64,000 bases of DNA from Periplaneta americana (GCF_040183065.1 NC_091118.1:206088686-206152685); one strand, 5' to 3'; numbered from the stretch's first letter, positions 22,335 to 34,998 are shown. Numbers and translations: made by a program. The notes: a model not told the origin generated them from the sequence alone.

Positions 22335-22702
22335 TGTATCTTCTTATCATCTGTCATCTGATATCTTCTTTTACCCCTAACTCTTCTTCCGTTTACCATT
22401 TCTTCCAGTGAATCCCTCAGAAGGCAGTTCCTTCTCAGCCAATGAACCAATGAATTCCTTTTTCTCTTCCTGATCACTTTCAGAATTATTCTTTCTTCAC
22501 TCACTCTTTCCATTTCTTATTCTATCTGTCCATTTCATACGCTCCATTCTTCTTTATATCCATATTTCAAATATTTCTACTCACTTCTCTTCATTTCGCG
22601 TAATGTCCATGTTTTCCCCCCCATACAATGCTACACTCCACACATAGCACTTCAGTAGTCTTTTCCTTAGTTATTTTTCCAGAGGTCCGCAGAAGATGCT
22701 CA
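22335..22702 (-). pseudogene. RTE-like LINE family B, right of the gypsy insertion
   Basis: Continues the 16810-16913 LINE. The minus-strand frame (22513-22307) has MERVSEERIILKVIRKRKRN and NGRRVRGKRRYQM, matching the 47.5-kb copy. It is 5'-truncated at AGAAGATGCTC, after which the tandem repeat resumes. Confidence 0.8.
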
Positions 22703-22930
22703 TTTTCCATAAATTGACGGATTTTGGATGAAAAATATGTATTTCCCCCCCCAAATTGTTTTTCATTTCCCTCTTTAAAATGGTAGGCCTATATCACTTA
22801 TTATTTAACTGTAATTCTACCCATGTTAATTTTTCTTTTTTTTTCTGGAGAAGGAACATGGTATATGCATGTTATCTTATTATAAGGCTCATTTTCCGCA
22901 AATTTGGTTTGTACTTATAAAAGAAACCTT
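22703..22930. repeat. Degenerate tandem repeat (right block)
   Basis: TTGACGGATTTTGGATGAAAA and CTCTTTAAAATGGTAGGCC correspond to units at 16.3-16.75 kb. Confidence 0.5.
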
Positions 22931-23036
22931 TTCTTAGCTTTTATTTAATCTGCAAAGGTAAAAATGTTCATAAATTCTTTATTAGGATATTTTAAACATG
23001 CTGAAACAGTGTTTTTGAATTTTGTTAAATTTTGAA

Positions 23037-23130
23037 TGCGTCATTCATTCATAGTGTTCTGTCAAGGCAGGTCTTTCACTGCAAAACTACCATTCTCCAG
23101 TCTTTCCTATTTTCTGCCTTCGTGTAAGGA
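23037..23130 (-). repeat. RTE-like LINE family B, short 3' fragment
   Basis: ATTCATTCATAGTG then GGCAGGTCTTTCACTGCAAA...TTTCTGCCTTCG, the family B 3' end with a short ATTC tail. Confidence 0.75.
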
Positions 23131-23304
23131 ACTGAAAATCGTTACTAAAGACATACGAATAGAGAAAAATATTTTTAGTAAGGAAATAAATGAAGGTACA
23201 AGTAATTTTTCTGCATAATGTGTACATGAGCTTTAAGAAACAGTAGTCTAACTTCAACAGTTGTCCAGAAAATGTTCCTCATAATACATAAGATACCAGT
23301 TAAC

Positions 23305-23600
23305 AAACGCGCTATTTACCTTCCATGCTGTGATGATCACAGTCATAAAATAATAGTCAAGATTGGAATGTCATTAGACTGATGTTTAGTGCGCGAGGAA
23401 CAATTCCCAAATTTACATTGGAGATCCTCAGAAAATTAAAGGTTCCTGATAAGACTCTTCAGACAATTGCATCAACCATTTTAAAATCTTCACTGAACAT
23501 CATCAATCACCATCTCTATTCGTCTTTATAATATCCAATGTATATTATTTATTTTCAATAAATTTTTATCGTTTTGATAGCCACCACATCTTATCGCAGA
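23305..23600 (+). pseudogene. RLE-type LINE, C-terminal scrap
   Basis: Encodes YLPCCDDHSHK, then FSARGTIPKFTLEILRKLKV and SLNIINHHLYSSL with a stop. Same family as 3130-3730, shorter and with frame breaks near 23370. Confidence 0.72.
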
Positions 23601-24819
23601 ATATTCTTTTTTAAAATTTCATTATGTATTTTTTAACATTAATTTACATTTTCTTTTTTGTTCATTTGAATTGATTAGGATGCCGATATTTTAAATCCAA
23701 GATTTGGATGGCTATCATTTCGATGATATTCTCTCTCTAGAGAAAAAAAAAACTTGTAATCGCTTTGACAGTGAGAGTAAATACACAGTTGGTAGCATAA
23801 ATACATGACTAAAAGAAAATCAAATGGTGTTACCTATTGCAAATTGAAAAATGTTAAAAGAATAATATATGATTGAGCTATATCAAGTATACATAACTTT
23901 GATAATTCTTTGAGGTATTATGTTTCCGGACTTGTATCCTAGCAACTAAACAAATGCCAGTGCTCGAGGACAGGATGAAATCTTGTCTATTAAAGCAGAC
24001 AACAGTCTTATCACTACAGGGCAGGACACATCGTAGCTTATAAGTTGTAACTGAAAGCTGTTGAAGTGTGCACTTCTATTGAAGATTACGTGTTCTATTC
24101 CGGCAAGAAAATATTTGCTGACAAAATGTCACGACTGCGCGCTCCGCCTACCCCTGCTGTGATTTCAACGGCTTCCTAAGTTCTCGTTTTCTACCATTAT
24201 CTGTGGTATTGAGACAGGAACTGGAGCTGTTGCTGGGTGAAGTGGGCAGACCACAGATAAGAAGCATTACTCAAAGCTCAGAGAGATATTGGACGTGTCA
24301 GTCAGTGCACTTGTGACCTGACAGATTGACTTCTCACATCGCTGTAAATGTCTGGGGAACATGCATTTTCTAATATGAAAGAGTGATATTCCTCTTTGCC
24401 TTGTGATAAAAGTGATATTACGTATGTATATCTCTTACAACATGAACTCTCTTTCGAGTGAAAAATTAATATTGCTTCCTTCGTATTTGAATCTTAACTG
24501 TCCTTAGGCACCACACTTGCATATCAGAGACATAGAGTCGAGTACGTTGACTCTGAAGTGTGACGTACACCAGTTCTGTTTCATATTTTATTGTTGTAAC
24601 ATCACAGGCCTGCAAAATTAGGCTCATTGATAATTATTATATTAATATTTGAACGATTTTAGTGTGCTTATTTCAAACAGGACGACAAGTTTTCTCTTGC
24701 AGGTAAGAATTTTTCACAAAGTGAATCGTACTATTTTAGAAAATGAGTATTGAATACATAATTTTCTTTTAAAATAGAAAAAAAATATGGTTTTATAAAG
24801 ATACTAAATTAACAGAATA
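23601..24819. other. No gene recognised
   Basis: AT-rich with a GC-richer patch at about 24130-24350. No motif or second copy was seen. Confidence 0.45.
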
Positions 24820-26170
24820 TCATTCTAAACATTTATTAATATTATTCCTAACATTTATCAAGATCATTCTCAACACTTATCAATATCATTCTCAACACTT
24901 GAAAATATCTTTCTCAATTATCAACATCATTCCTAACATTTATCAATATCATTCTCAACACTTGCAAATATCCTTCTCAACAATTATAATCGTTCCTAAT
25001 ATTTATCAACATCATTCCTAACACTTATAGTTACCATTCTCAACAATTATTAATATTATTCCCAACACTTATCGAGATAAATCTCACACTTGCAAATATC
25101 GTTCTCGACATTAATTATAATTCCTAACACTCATCATCATTCTCAAAATTTATCAATAGAATTCTCAACACTTATACCAATATCATTCTCAACATTTATT
25201 AATATCATTCTTAACATTTATCACTCTAAGATATCATTCTAAAAAAATTGTCAATGTCATTATCAACATTTATCAATATCGTTCTCAATGTTACCAATAT
25301 ATAATTCTAAACACTTATCACTGTGATTCTCGACACTTATCATTATCATTTTCAGCACTTATCAATATAATTCACCTTAGAAATATTCACAACAAATATC
25401 AGTATCATTGTCAATCTTACAAATATCATTCTCTATAAATATCAATATCATTCTCAACCTTGTAAACATCATTCTCAACACTTATCAACATCATTCTCAA
25501 CACTTATCAACATCATTCTCAATCTTACAAATATCATTCTCTATAAATATCAATATCATTCTCAACCTTGTAAACATCATTCTCAACACTTATCAACATC
25601 ATTCTCAACCTTGCAAACATCATTCTCAACACTTATCAGCATCATTCTCAACCTTACAAGTAACATTCTCAACACTTATCAATATCATTTTCAACCTTAA
25701 AAATGTCATTCTCAACAAAAAACAATGTCATTCTCAACAAATACATCATTCTCAACGTTACAAATATCATTCTCAACACTTATCAATACCATTCTCAATC
25801 TTACGAATATCATTCTCAACACTTATCAATATCATTCTCAACCTTAAAAATGTCATTCTCAGCAAATATCAATATCTTTCTGAACATTACAAATATCATT
25901 ATCAACACTTATCAATATTCTCAACCTTAAAAATGCCATTCTCAAATATCAATATCATTCTCAACCTTAAAATGTCATTCTCAATAAATATCAATATCAT
26001 TCTCAACTTTACAAATATCATACTAAACACTTATAAATATCCTTCTTAACCTTACAAATATCATTCTCAGCAATAACATATTCAACCTTACAAATATCAT
26101 TCTCAACATTTATCAATATTCTCAAAACTTACCTCTATCATTTTCAACATTTATCAATACCAATCTGAAC
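24820..26170 (+). repeat. Minisatellite, 21-22-bp unit, about 1.35 kb
   Basis: Dozens of degenerate units built on ATCATTCTCAAC alternating with ACTTATCAAT- or CTTACAAAT-type spacers. A higher-order block of about 108 bp is repeated around 25420-25640. Because the unit lacks stops in two frames it produces a spurious 213-codon open frame at 25408-26049; composition and periodicity show it is not a gene. Confidence 0.9.
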
Positions 26171-27229
26171 ACTAAATTACCTTTACAATTCTGATAAATC
26201 TTTTTCGTTTATCTTCAAAGCCACTTTGTTTATATCTTTTAAGTTTTCATTTTCATTTAATGTATTCCATAGACCTTATATCAGCATTGAAGCTTTAAGA
26301 TGTGGAACAAGTCAGGAGTTATGGCTACAACTTTTTGGCGAGATGAAGTGAATTAGCTGCGACTATTTTCTGTATAACATCTAACAATAATCATACAAAG
26401 TGTTGATTGTACAAAAAAATCGATTTCGCAATGTTCGCGGTAACAGACTACTCGACATTCTTGACACAGAAAAAATAACGTCCGGTAATAATAATTGTTA
26501 CTGAGGAATTGGTAAGCGTTAGGTGTTTATTTGAAAGGACAGCAACGACACACTCTGATTCAAATCCTACGTATTACTTCGTGTTATTTCATTACTCTGA
26601 ATGAAGCGACAAATGAATGTGTACAGTGTGTGACAGAGGGTACCGTTACATTCTCCCTGTAAGATCTAACAAGTTTTTCTAGAGTTTACTATAGATAAGA
26701 CGTCACATAATCGCAGAAAGTTCTGCGAACAGTCAGCCTTCTGTCTCCACCAATCAGCTGCGTGGTTTTGAGAGCTGCTGACCTCAGATGTCAGTACAAT
26801 TGACACAGCCTTGATCCCCCCCATGTGTGAGATATCCAGCATGGTGTTGCAGGATGTAAGAGTTTCAAAGAAATTACATATTTTTCATCTGTGAATCGCA
26901 GCAAGGATCCTCACGCACCGAAGTGTGATATTTGCTCATTGGCCTAGATATCGGGTTTATATGCAATACAAATAAAACATTTAATCTAGTATATTAAGTA
27001 CATATAATGTTCCTTAAGAGGGTTTTTCAGTCTGGTTTATAAGACTCTGAGATCTATCAGTAGAAAACTAAGATATAAGGACTGGCGGATGCGTCGAATG
27101 AACCTTAGTCTTAAGATAAGAAGAAAGTGAGCACTGGCGTGTAAGTGACGGTTAAGATTAATTGTATGAAAGGAACATACTGCATAACGATGACATTTGA
27201 AAGTGGTTCACATAATTATACTACTACTG
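26171..27229. other. No gene recognised
   Basis: Includes CACCAATCAGCTGCGTGG near 26750 (CCAAT-like) but no linked coding sequence. Confidence 0.4.
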
Positions 27230-29272
27230 ATAATATGACTATGTCTACTACAGTACTACCACCATTGGTACTACTACTGCTGCTACACTTACAGTACTAT
27301 TACTAGGGCTAGGATTTTGTTGAAATTGCATCTTTTTTCTAGTAAGTCAGAAACATAGCTGCTTTAGTATTTATATGTTATGTGATAAACTGAGTCTTTA
27401 AGACATATTTGTTAGGACATTTCTTTGCATTTTTTACTTCTTACAACTCATAAGAGCATTTTTTGTTTTATTCGGTCATTTTTGGGGTATTTTCATTTAA
27501 TTTTAGACATAAATCCCCATTATTAATGTAAAATATTATTTATTTCCTTTGATATTTTCTCTACATTTTTTTTCAATTAATACCCATTAATTTTTATATT
27601 ATTTTGATAGTTTTTCTACACAAATATTGTCATTTTAACGTAGTACACCCCCACATAATGGATCAGTCCAACCACCACTTCAATATAGACTTCTTTATAC
27701 CTGCCAGTTCCGGATAAGAGTGACTTTGTGGTGGACTACCTGGAACTACATCAGGTGAAATAATTAATTAAAGTGTACAACTTAGAAAAATTAAGTAAAA
27801 TTAAATAAACTTGAATGTTGGTACTAGAATTTAATTTAATTACTAGTCTGAATATTAATATTCCTACTAAGCTAATTATGAAAGATCAATTTTTAGGGCA
27901 TTTTTAAGGGCATTTTTGAAAGATTTTTAGTTCATAAATGCATTGTTTTTAGGACATTTTTTCATGATTTATATGTCATCAAAATCCTAACCCTAACTAT
28001 TACAATTGTTAGTATCAGTATTACTGCGCCTATTACTACTGGTATCAAAGATATCCGACCTACGATTTTATGATCGTGTAAACGAAGTTTCCAACCACGG
28101 GATAAGTCAGAACCAAAGATATGAAAAACTGGCAAACTTTGAAAGAGTTCCACTAGTTCTGAATAGGTGGCACCATTATTATGAGCTGTTAGAAAGTATC
28201 AGGAAGCATTACCACTTAGATTAAACATAAATTATTCTTCTAATAGACAATATCAGAGGTTTGCTACCAAACTCATTGTTGTTTTACAATCAGTAGAGTT
28301 GAATGAAAAATTGAATTCTATAACATGGGTACATTTATCTACGATTGGCAGCAGTGACTATTATCTTCGGCATTCATAGAAGTAATAACTAAAGAATCCA
28401 CACTTACACCAACAAATTCATCGATTACTATTGATTAGTAAGATCAGATATCTTGAATGTCAGTGTACTACTGTTAGTACTAATACTATTACTGATATTA
28501 CTACGGCTACCACCACCACCACTGGTACTACTACTGCTACTACACCTACTATACTATTGCTGCTACTAATACTACTCCTATTGCTATTATTATTATTATT
28601 ACTACAAGTACTACCGCTTCTGGTACTACTAATGTTACTACTACTTTTACTGCTAATACTACTCCTGTTACCATGATCATGAAAATAAATTAATTGTTCT
28701 ATAATGGGTGATGCTCTGTCTTGTAAATTGCTACTACAACCACTGCTGCTACTACTACTATTTCTACTACTATTGCTGCTGTTATTACAACTACTGCTGT
28801 ACTTCTAAGACTACTGCAACTACTGTTACTGCTGCTATTATTGCTACTAAACTGTTATTACTATTACTATTAATATTGTTGCTACTACTGCTACACTTCT
28901 ATTCTACTGCAAATACTGTTACTAATGCTACTACTGAACTATTATTGCTACTGTTACGGCTACTATTGCTGCTACTATTTGTACCACTACTGCTACACTT
29001 ATGTTACTATTATCAGCGCATTTCGAACTGGCAGATCAAGGTCAAGCAAGACATCGCATTTGCCACGTATGATTACTCCATTCCTTGACCATTCTCCTCA
29101 ACTGAATTCAGCTGGGACAACCGGGATTACCAGTGCTTCTGTTCAGAGTTTTCAGTTCAGTGACTCGTGCGTGGTTTGTACGTTTATACATGACATTGAT
29201 CCACCAGTTCGAAATGCGTTGAGTGTAATACTACTCATGTTATTGCTATTACTATTGCTGTTGCTACACTTC
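27230..29272. repeat. Degenerate TAC/TNC trinucleotide region
   Basis: Patches dominated by TACTACTACTGCTGC-type triplets, strongest at 28440-28665 and 28720-29010, with smaller ones at 27235-27310, 28005-28050 and 29225-29272, continuing after an insertion at 30000-30080. Every frame translates as leucine-, tyrosine- or threonine-rich noise. Confidence 0.75.
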
Positions 29273-29274
29273 TA

Positions 29275-29996
29275 CAGGAACATCATTTTATTTTTACTTC
29301 AATTTTTATTCTACCTGAGTTTTTGAATGTACTTCACCCTACCCCTTCTACTAGTAAACTTTCACACGTCCTCCACACAGATCCAAGACCGCATATGCAG
29401 TCAAAGTCGTCTTACGATCACAGTGTACAGTACTGAGTGACTGACTATAGTACGTTCCAGAAATATAGTCTATTTTTCAGTGAAGAAAGTGAATTCATTA
29501 CTTAATCATATCTTCGCACAGATACTATGTCCGTTTCGTTACATCGCTTCCCAGTTTCCCCTGCCCGATTCTGCTGGCATCTGTGTAAAGGCTAATTAAC
29601 GTCTGGGCTGTCTTAGCTCTTTTATGAAAACATTTGCATGCTAATGTGCTGTAGACAGTATAATATACACTGCACAATGAATACGTCCGAATGGATAGCT
29701 CAGTTCATGAGTAAAAACACTTATTGTTAATACTGTACTGTATTTTGATTAAACAAAAACCTAATGAAAATGATCAAACTCAAAATCGTAATAGTTTTCG
29801 GATTACGTAAATGGATACACTATTTTTCTTCTCTCCTATACCTAGTAAAGTGATTTGTTTGTATTTTACTCTAGTATCATCAAACTGCGGTCTTGGAAGG
29901 GGGTAACAAACAGTCTATCTGGTTCTCAAGTGTTAATCCAAAGGGATAGCCAGGTTAATATTATAAAATGTTATTAAAAACAAAATGATGTCCCGG
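29275..29996 (+). mobile_element. TA-inserting TIR element, copy A (internally deleted)
   Basis: 722 bp. Left end CAGGAACATCATTTTATTTT, right end AACAAAATGATGTCCCGG, flanked by TA on both sides. Compared with copies B and D it lacks about 400 internal bp. It is inserted in the TAC-rich array. No transposase frame. Confidence 0.8.
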
Positions 29997-29999
29997 TAT

Positions 30000-30640
30000 T
30001 ACTACTTTTACTATTTATTTCTACTGCTGTTACTACTACTTCTGCTACAATTTCATTAGTACTGTTACTACTACTGGTTTTGTAGAAAATTTAAGGAATA
30101 TGAATTCGAGTGCTAAAACCTTGTGCAATGTTAAAACATGTTTTCATAACTTTTACAGTAGTGGTATGTTTAATTTCTATGTTATAGCATTCTTGGATTT
30201 ATTTATTTTATTTATTTATTCTAGCTAGCAAGCAAAGTGAGTACAATTCAAAAGTATACAAGAAAAAATAAGCCACTAACTACCGTAGCAGCCAGGCTCG
30301 TGTACGGTTTGATCTTAGCCAATAATTCATTTGATTATGATCGGCGATTTCTGGGTTGAATTTCGAAAGCTGTTACTCAATAGCTAACAGTCGTTGGAGG
30401 TCGAGAATACGACGGCTGGCAGTCAGGGTATCAGCAGCCGGCCATGCCGTTATCAGCTGTTCGTGTCAGCCTTGGTCGTGTGGCAGATACGGACCCTGAC
30501 CTTGAATCCCGTGATGGGCGGACACGCCTACCGTACGTTCTCTTTAATACAGAAAACGCACGCAGGGACATTGCATGTGACCTTCTCGTCTACAACGGAT
30601 AGACTGATAGACCGTTAGTCATATGGTTTCAGATCTAAAC
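30000..30640. other. TAC-rich remnant and unassigned DNA
   Basis: 30000-30080 resumes the TAC-type array. 30195-30228 is TTTA/TTTATT-rich, like a LINE tail. The remainder shows nothing recognisable. Confidence 0.4.
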
Positions 30641-30757
30641 ATAATACCATATGCGCAGTTGTCTTGTAAAGCAAGCATTGGAGGATTTTGAAAATAATGT
30701 TTATTTTCATGCAAAATTTTGGTGACTATAGCAAGGCTTTTGATTGTGTTGATCATA
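30641..30757 (+). pseudogene. CR1/Jockey-like LINE RT, part left of the nested element
   Basis: GACTATAGCAAGGCTTTTG reads DYSKAFDCVDH, a classic LINE reverse transcriptase motif holding the first catalytic Asp. The frame stops abruptly at the nested TIR element and continues at 31873 with the codons for SILL. Confidence 0.8.
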
Positions 30758-31872
30758 CAGGGACATCGTTTTATTTTTACCAACATTTCTAATATTAACC
30801 TGGCTATACCTTTGGATTAATGATTGAGACCCGGAAACACTGTTTGCTACCCCCTTCCACGACTGGAGTTCGACGATACTGGCGTGAAATACAAACAAAT
30901 CACTTTACTAGGTATAGGAGGGAAGAAAAGTAGTTCATTCATTTACGTAAACTAGGAAATATCGCGATTTTGAGTTTGATCATTTTCATTAGGTTTTATT
31001 TACTCAAAATACAGTACAGTATTAACAATAAGTGTTTTTACTCACGAACTGAGTTATCCATACGAACGTATTCATTATGCAGCGTATATTATACTGTCTA
31101 CAGCACATTAGCGTACACTATAGAGAATGAAGTTAAAATGAAAAATAATCATAATATGGATATTTAAACACATTTTTGAACATGGTGGCCGTTCATTTCG
31201 ATACAGGCTTCATTTCTTTTGTGCCTATTATCGCAATATAGACTATTGCATCTAATTCCAATTACCAGTTTCGTCCTTCATACTTAGTACCTCATGTCGA
31301 AATAATTCTGTACCTACTCTATAAAAGAGTACCTTACGTACTGTAAATTCAATCTTCACTTCTGCCCGATCCGAAAAGATAAAATTACTCAGACATACTA
31401 TCTACTGTCGGTCCAAGTGGTTATGTCGTACGGTCGTAGAAAGGGAGGAAATCACGTGACAGTTAATTACTTAACGATGCCCTTTTATTTGAGTTATTTT
31501 AAACAGTTGCATAATATTACGTAGAAGTCCAATTAATTCCTAACAGAAATTAATGTTTTCAGAAAAGAGCTAAGAAAGCCCAGCCACTAGTCTTTACAGT
31601 GGAGCGAGCAGAAGCAGGTGGGGGAAATCGGGATGCGACGTAGGCAAACGGACGACAGTACCTGTGCGAAAATATGATTCAATATTGGAAGTTTTCGTCA
31701 CTGGAAAACGCGAACATATTTCTGAAACGTACTATAATCACTAACACAGTACTGCGGTCTCGGTTCTGTGTGGAGGACAGTTGGAACTTCGTTAGTAGAA
31801 GGGGTGGAAGTGAAGTACATTAAAAAACTCAGGTGCAATAAAAATTGAAGTAAAAATAAAATGATATTCCTG
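30758..31872 (-). mobile_element. TA-inserting TIR element, copy B (full length)
   Basis: 1115 bp, inverted relative to copies A, C and D. Ends: CAGGGACATCGTTTTATTTT and AAAATAAAATGATATTCCTG, about 26-bp TIRs. TA at both flanks: removing the element and one TA restores GATCATAGTATTCTATTG, which reads DHSILL in the host LINE. TA duplication and the TIRs suggest a Tc1/mariner-type non-autonomous element. No transposase frame. Confidence 0.85.
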
Positions 31873-32960
31873 TAGTATTCTATTGACTAAATTAAGTTAT
31901 TTGCGTATCACAGGAAGTGAGTTGATAATTTTTTAATCTTATCAGATCGCAAAGTATTTCATTTAATGACAAAAAATCTGATGTTATGAATTATTATTAT
32001 TATGGAATTCCTCAAGGCTCCATATTGGATCCGATACTGTTTTTGCTAGCTACTAATGACCTAACTTATAATATAAATGCTGATGCACTACTGTATGCGG
32101 GTGATACTACTTTTTTTAATTAACCATAATGATATTAATTATTTGAAAAGCTTTTCTCAACATAATTTAAGAGATGCTGAAGTTTGGTTTAATGCAAATA
32201 GATTTTTGTTGAACTCAGCTAAAACTGAACGTGTGATTTTTACTTTAAAGAAGACCGATCATGAACAAAGTTAGTTTAATATCTTAGGATTCCAAGTTGA
32301 CATGGAAAAATCGTATTGATCATATTTTTACTAAACTTTCAAGAAATTTGTTTCTCCTTAAGAGATTAAAAACTGTTGTAGGCCTACCTGAAAACTATAT
32401 CTGTGATGCTTATTTTGCTTACTTTCAAAGTACTCTGATCTATGGAATATTGCTACTGGGCAACAGTGCTTTTATAAATAGGGTCCTATTGCTTCAAAAA
32501 AGGGCCATAAGAATTATATCAAATGCAACTTTTAATGAACATTATAAACCATTATTTGTGAAAAACAAAATCATGATTGTAATAAATTTATATATTCTAG
32601 AGTTAATTTTGTATGTTAAGGACAATATTCCAACTTTAACATTAAGAAATTATATTCATTCCTATGATACAAGACAAGGAAATGGTATTAATATCATAAC
32701 TTGTAGACTTGCTAAATCGCAAAAAAGGTTTTGTCAAATGTCATTGAAAGTTGCAAATAAATTTCCTTCATACATTTTTAATTTAAGCAGAGCTGTTCTT
32801 AAATTTTACACCTCTAGTTGGTTAATTTTAAATTCTTTTTATGACCTTGATTGTACAAACTCTTTTTGTGACCTTGTCTATACATATTGTTTTTAGACAT
32901 CCAATTTAAACTATTGAACGTGGACTTAGATGGTCTTGTTAACAGCGATTGAGCTTTACT
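31873..32960 (+). pseudogene. CR1/Jockey-like LINE RT, part right of the nested element
   Basis: Continues with stop codons and frameshifts. The palm motif reads YGIPQGSILDPILFLL, followed by LLYAGDTTFF, so the YADD active site is mutated to YAGD. The open frame 32297-32896 gives the C-terminal part: MTWKNRIDHIFTKLSRNLFL, YFQSTLIYGILLLGNS, LLQKRAIRIISNATF and IHSYDTRQGN. It is a dead copy; the reverse transcriptase could not be catalytic. Confidence 0.85.
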
Positions 32961-33075
32961 CGCCCTCGGTGATCCAGTGGTCATCGTTTCTACTTCTGAC
33001 CAAATAACTCGAGTTCTAATCTGACCAGTTACGACGGGAGGTGTATAGCCTTACTTTGCTGCATCTCTTTACGTA
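32961..33075 (+). repeat. tRNA-like SINE fragment
   Basis: CGGTGATCCAGTGGTCATCG (A-box-like) and CTCGAGTTCTAATCTG (B-box-like), similar in layout to 57842-57920. Confidence 0.4.
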
Positions 33076-33109
33076 GAAGGGTTAACAAACAGCGGCCAGA
33101 ACAAAGAGA

Positions 33110-33420
33110 ATACGGGCAATACAGGAAGAAAAAGAGGTAAGTCAAGGACTACAATAGGAACAGTAATACAAGGAAAACAAGGGGGTATAAATAGTATCAG
33201 AAGTGGTAATAGTATCAGGAGTATAAGTAGAATCAGTAACAGTATCAATAATAGTAGTAATAGATCAGCAGTACCATATGTAGAAGTGGGTAATACAAGA
33301 AGTATCAGGAGTGTGAGAAGTAGTAACATTAATACTAACGGTAGTTTTAGTAGTATCAGAATCAGTAGTAATATAAGGAACATCAAAAATGTAGTCAGTG
33401 ATAGTGATTGTTATTATGTA
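33110..33420. repeat. Degenerate AGT/ATC trinucleotide region
   Basis: AGTATCAGGAGTATAAGTAG-type triplets, the complement of the TAC-type array at 27.2-30.1 kb. Confidence 0.7.
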
Positions 33421-33657
33421 AATAATATAGATAAAGAAATATCAATACGTAGAGCAAGAATAGAAGTGCTAACATTTGAAAATAGATAAGAGACAAGATA
33501 AATCATTTTTATACATCTTTAAGAGGAAAACTAAGATTTCTTTATCTTTAGAAGAGTTTTTATCTTCGTAAGTTAACATTATTGATATAAACGAAACTTC
33601 TTGAAACCTGACACAAAGAATAAATGTAATAAATTTGTTCAAAATCCATCGCCGTCG

Positions 33658-33659
33658 TT

Positions 33660-33707
<48 letters not shown>
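33658..33707. repeat. (CAT)n microsatellite
   Basis: About 16 CAT units. Confidence 0.95.
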
Positions 33708-33844
33708 TGTTTTTTGTAGACGGGTTGTAAAATTATTTACATATAATTTAACCTTGTAATTTGTCACTGAAATTAGAAGTCTTAAATTTTTCAGTTGAAA
33801 TAAAATGTATTCTTTTTCTGTGATGTGAGAAAAAAATGCGTATT

Positions 33845-34345
33845 GTATGTCTTTCACGTGTTACATTTTATTACCTTGTTAATACATTTCGGCCTGCTAT
33901 TGGCCATCTTCATAACTGGCTGTTGCTGGTCTTGGCGTCTTTTGTTTTGTTTCCTGTGGGGGTGTGTTTGTGTAGTGTAATGTGAAGTCAAAGAGTGTGT
34001 GTTCTGAAATTGAGTTGTGTGTCGAGAATTTCATTTGGATGTGTTTTTGTGTGTCTGTATATTTCGTATTGTTCTAGTCTGTTTAGTTTCTGGCTTTTTG
34101 GTTGGATGTGTAGAATTTCCATGTCTGTGTTGATGTCTCTGTAGGCGTGGTTAGCATTTGTGATGTTTTCTGCATATGTGGAAGTTTTTTGTAATTTTGT
34201 TATGGCTGTGATGTGTTCTTTGCAACGTGTTTGAAATGATCTGCCTGTCTGTCCTATGTAGAAGTTGTTGCAGGTGTTACATTTGAGTTTTTATATGCCT
34301 GTGTGGTTGTATTTGTTTGTTTGTGTTGTTTGTGTATTGAGAAAA
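33845..34345 (-). repeat. Penelope-like element, antisense arm (locus 2)
   Basis: Reverse complement of about 34548-35055 including the GIY-YIG coding region, but degraded: the hammerhead core here reads ATGAAGA...GAAAT instead of CTGAAGA...GAAAC. Confidence 0.8.
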
Positions 34346-34998
34346 CGGATACAACCCCAACATAATAGACAAAATAATACGAAAGACAAAACATAATCAC
34401 AAAAAAACATAAGAATATAACACAAACACAAGAACACAAAAAAAACATCACACTAACATACAAAAACAAAAACACATACAAGATTGCAACGTCATTCAAG
34501 AAATTAAATTACAACATTGAATACAGAACAAATAATAGTCTACAAACACATCTCAACATATAAACAACACAAACAAACAAATACAACCACACAGGCGTAT
34601 ACAAACTCAAATGTAACACCTGCAACAACTTCTACATAGGACAGGCAGGCAGATCATTTCAAACACGTTATAAAGAACACATCACAGCCATAACAAAATT
34701 ACAAAACACTTCCACATATGCAGAAAACATCACAAATGCTAACCACGCCTACAGAGACATCAACACAGACATAGAAATTCTACACATCCAACCAAAAATC
34801 CAGAAACTAAACACACTAGAACATTACGAAATATACAGACACACAAAAACACATCCAAATGAAATTCTCAACGCACAACTCAATTTCAGAACACACATAC
34901 GCTTTGATTCCACATTACACTACACAAACACACCCTCACAGGAAACAAAACAAAAGGCGCCAAGACCGGCAACAGCCAGTTCTGAAGATGGCCAATAG
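34346..34998 (+). pseudogene. Penelope-like element, linker and GIY-YIG endonuclease (sense arm)
   Basis: An open frame from about 34561 to the stop at 34996-34998, without ATG, encodes HTGVYKLKCNTC, NFYIGQAGRSFQTRYKEHI and ITNANHAYRDINTDIEIL: the GIY-YIG fold with GVY, YIG and the catalytic-region Arg. Upstream, 34350-34547 decodes in broken frames as the basic linker between RT and endonuclease. RT itself is absent (5' truncation). The endonuclease frame shows no stop over about 145 codons, far better preserved than locus 1. The stop lies inside the ribozyme-like motif. Confidence 0.82.

Noticed and set aside
25408-26049. 213-codon open frame
   Set aside because: It lies wholly within the 21-22-bp minisatellite; the absence of stops follows from the repeat unit.
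24820-26170. CRISPR array
   Set aside because: Units are contiguous and degenerate, with no unique spacers of constant length, and the genome is eukaryotic.
28431-29326. Overlapping leucine- and tyrosine-rich open frames
   Set aside because: They are translations of the degenerate TAC-type trinucleotide array in several frames.
33658-33707. Poly-aspartate coding tract
   Set aside because: A (CAT)n microsatellite read on the minus strand; no gene around it.
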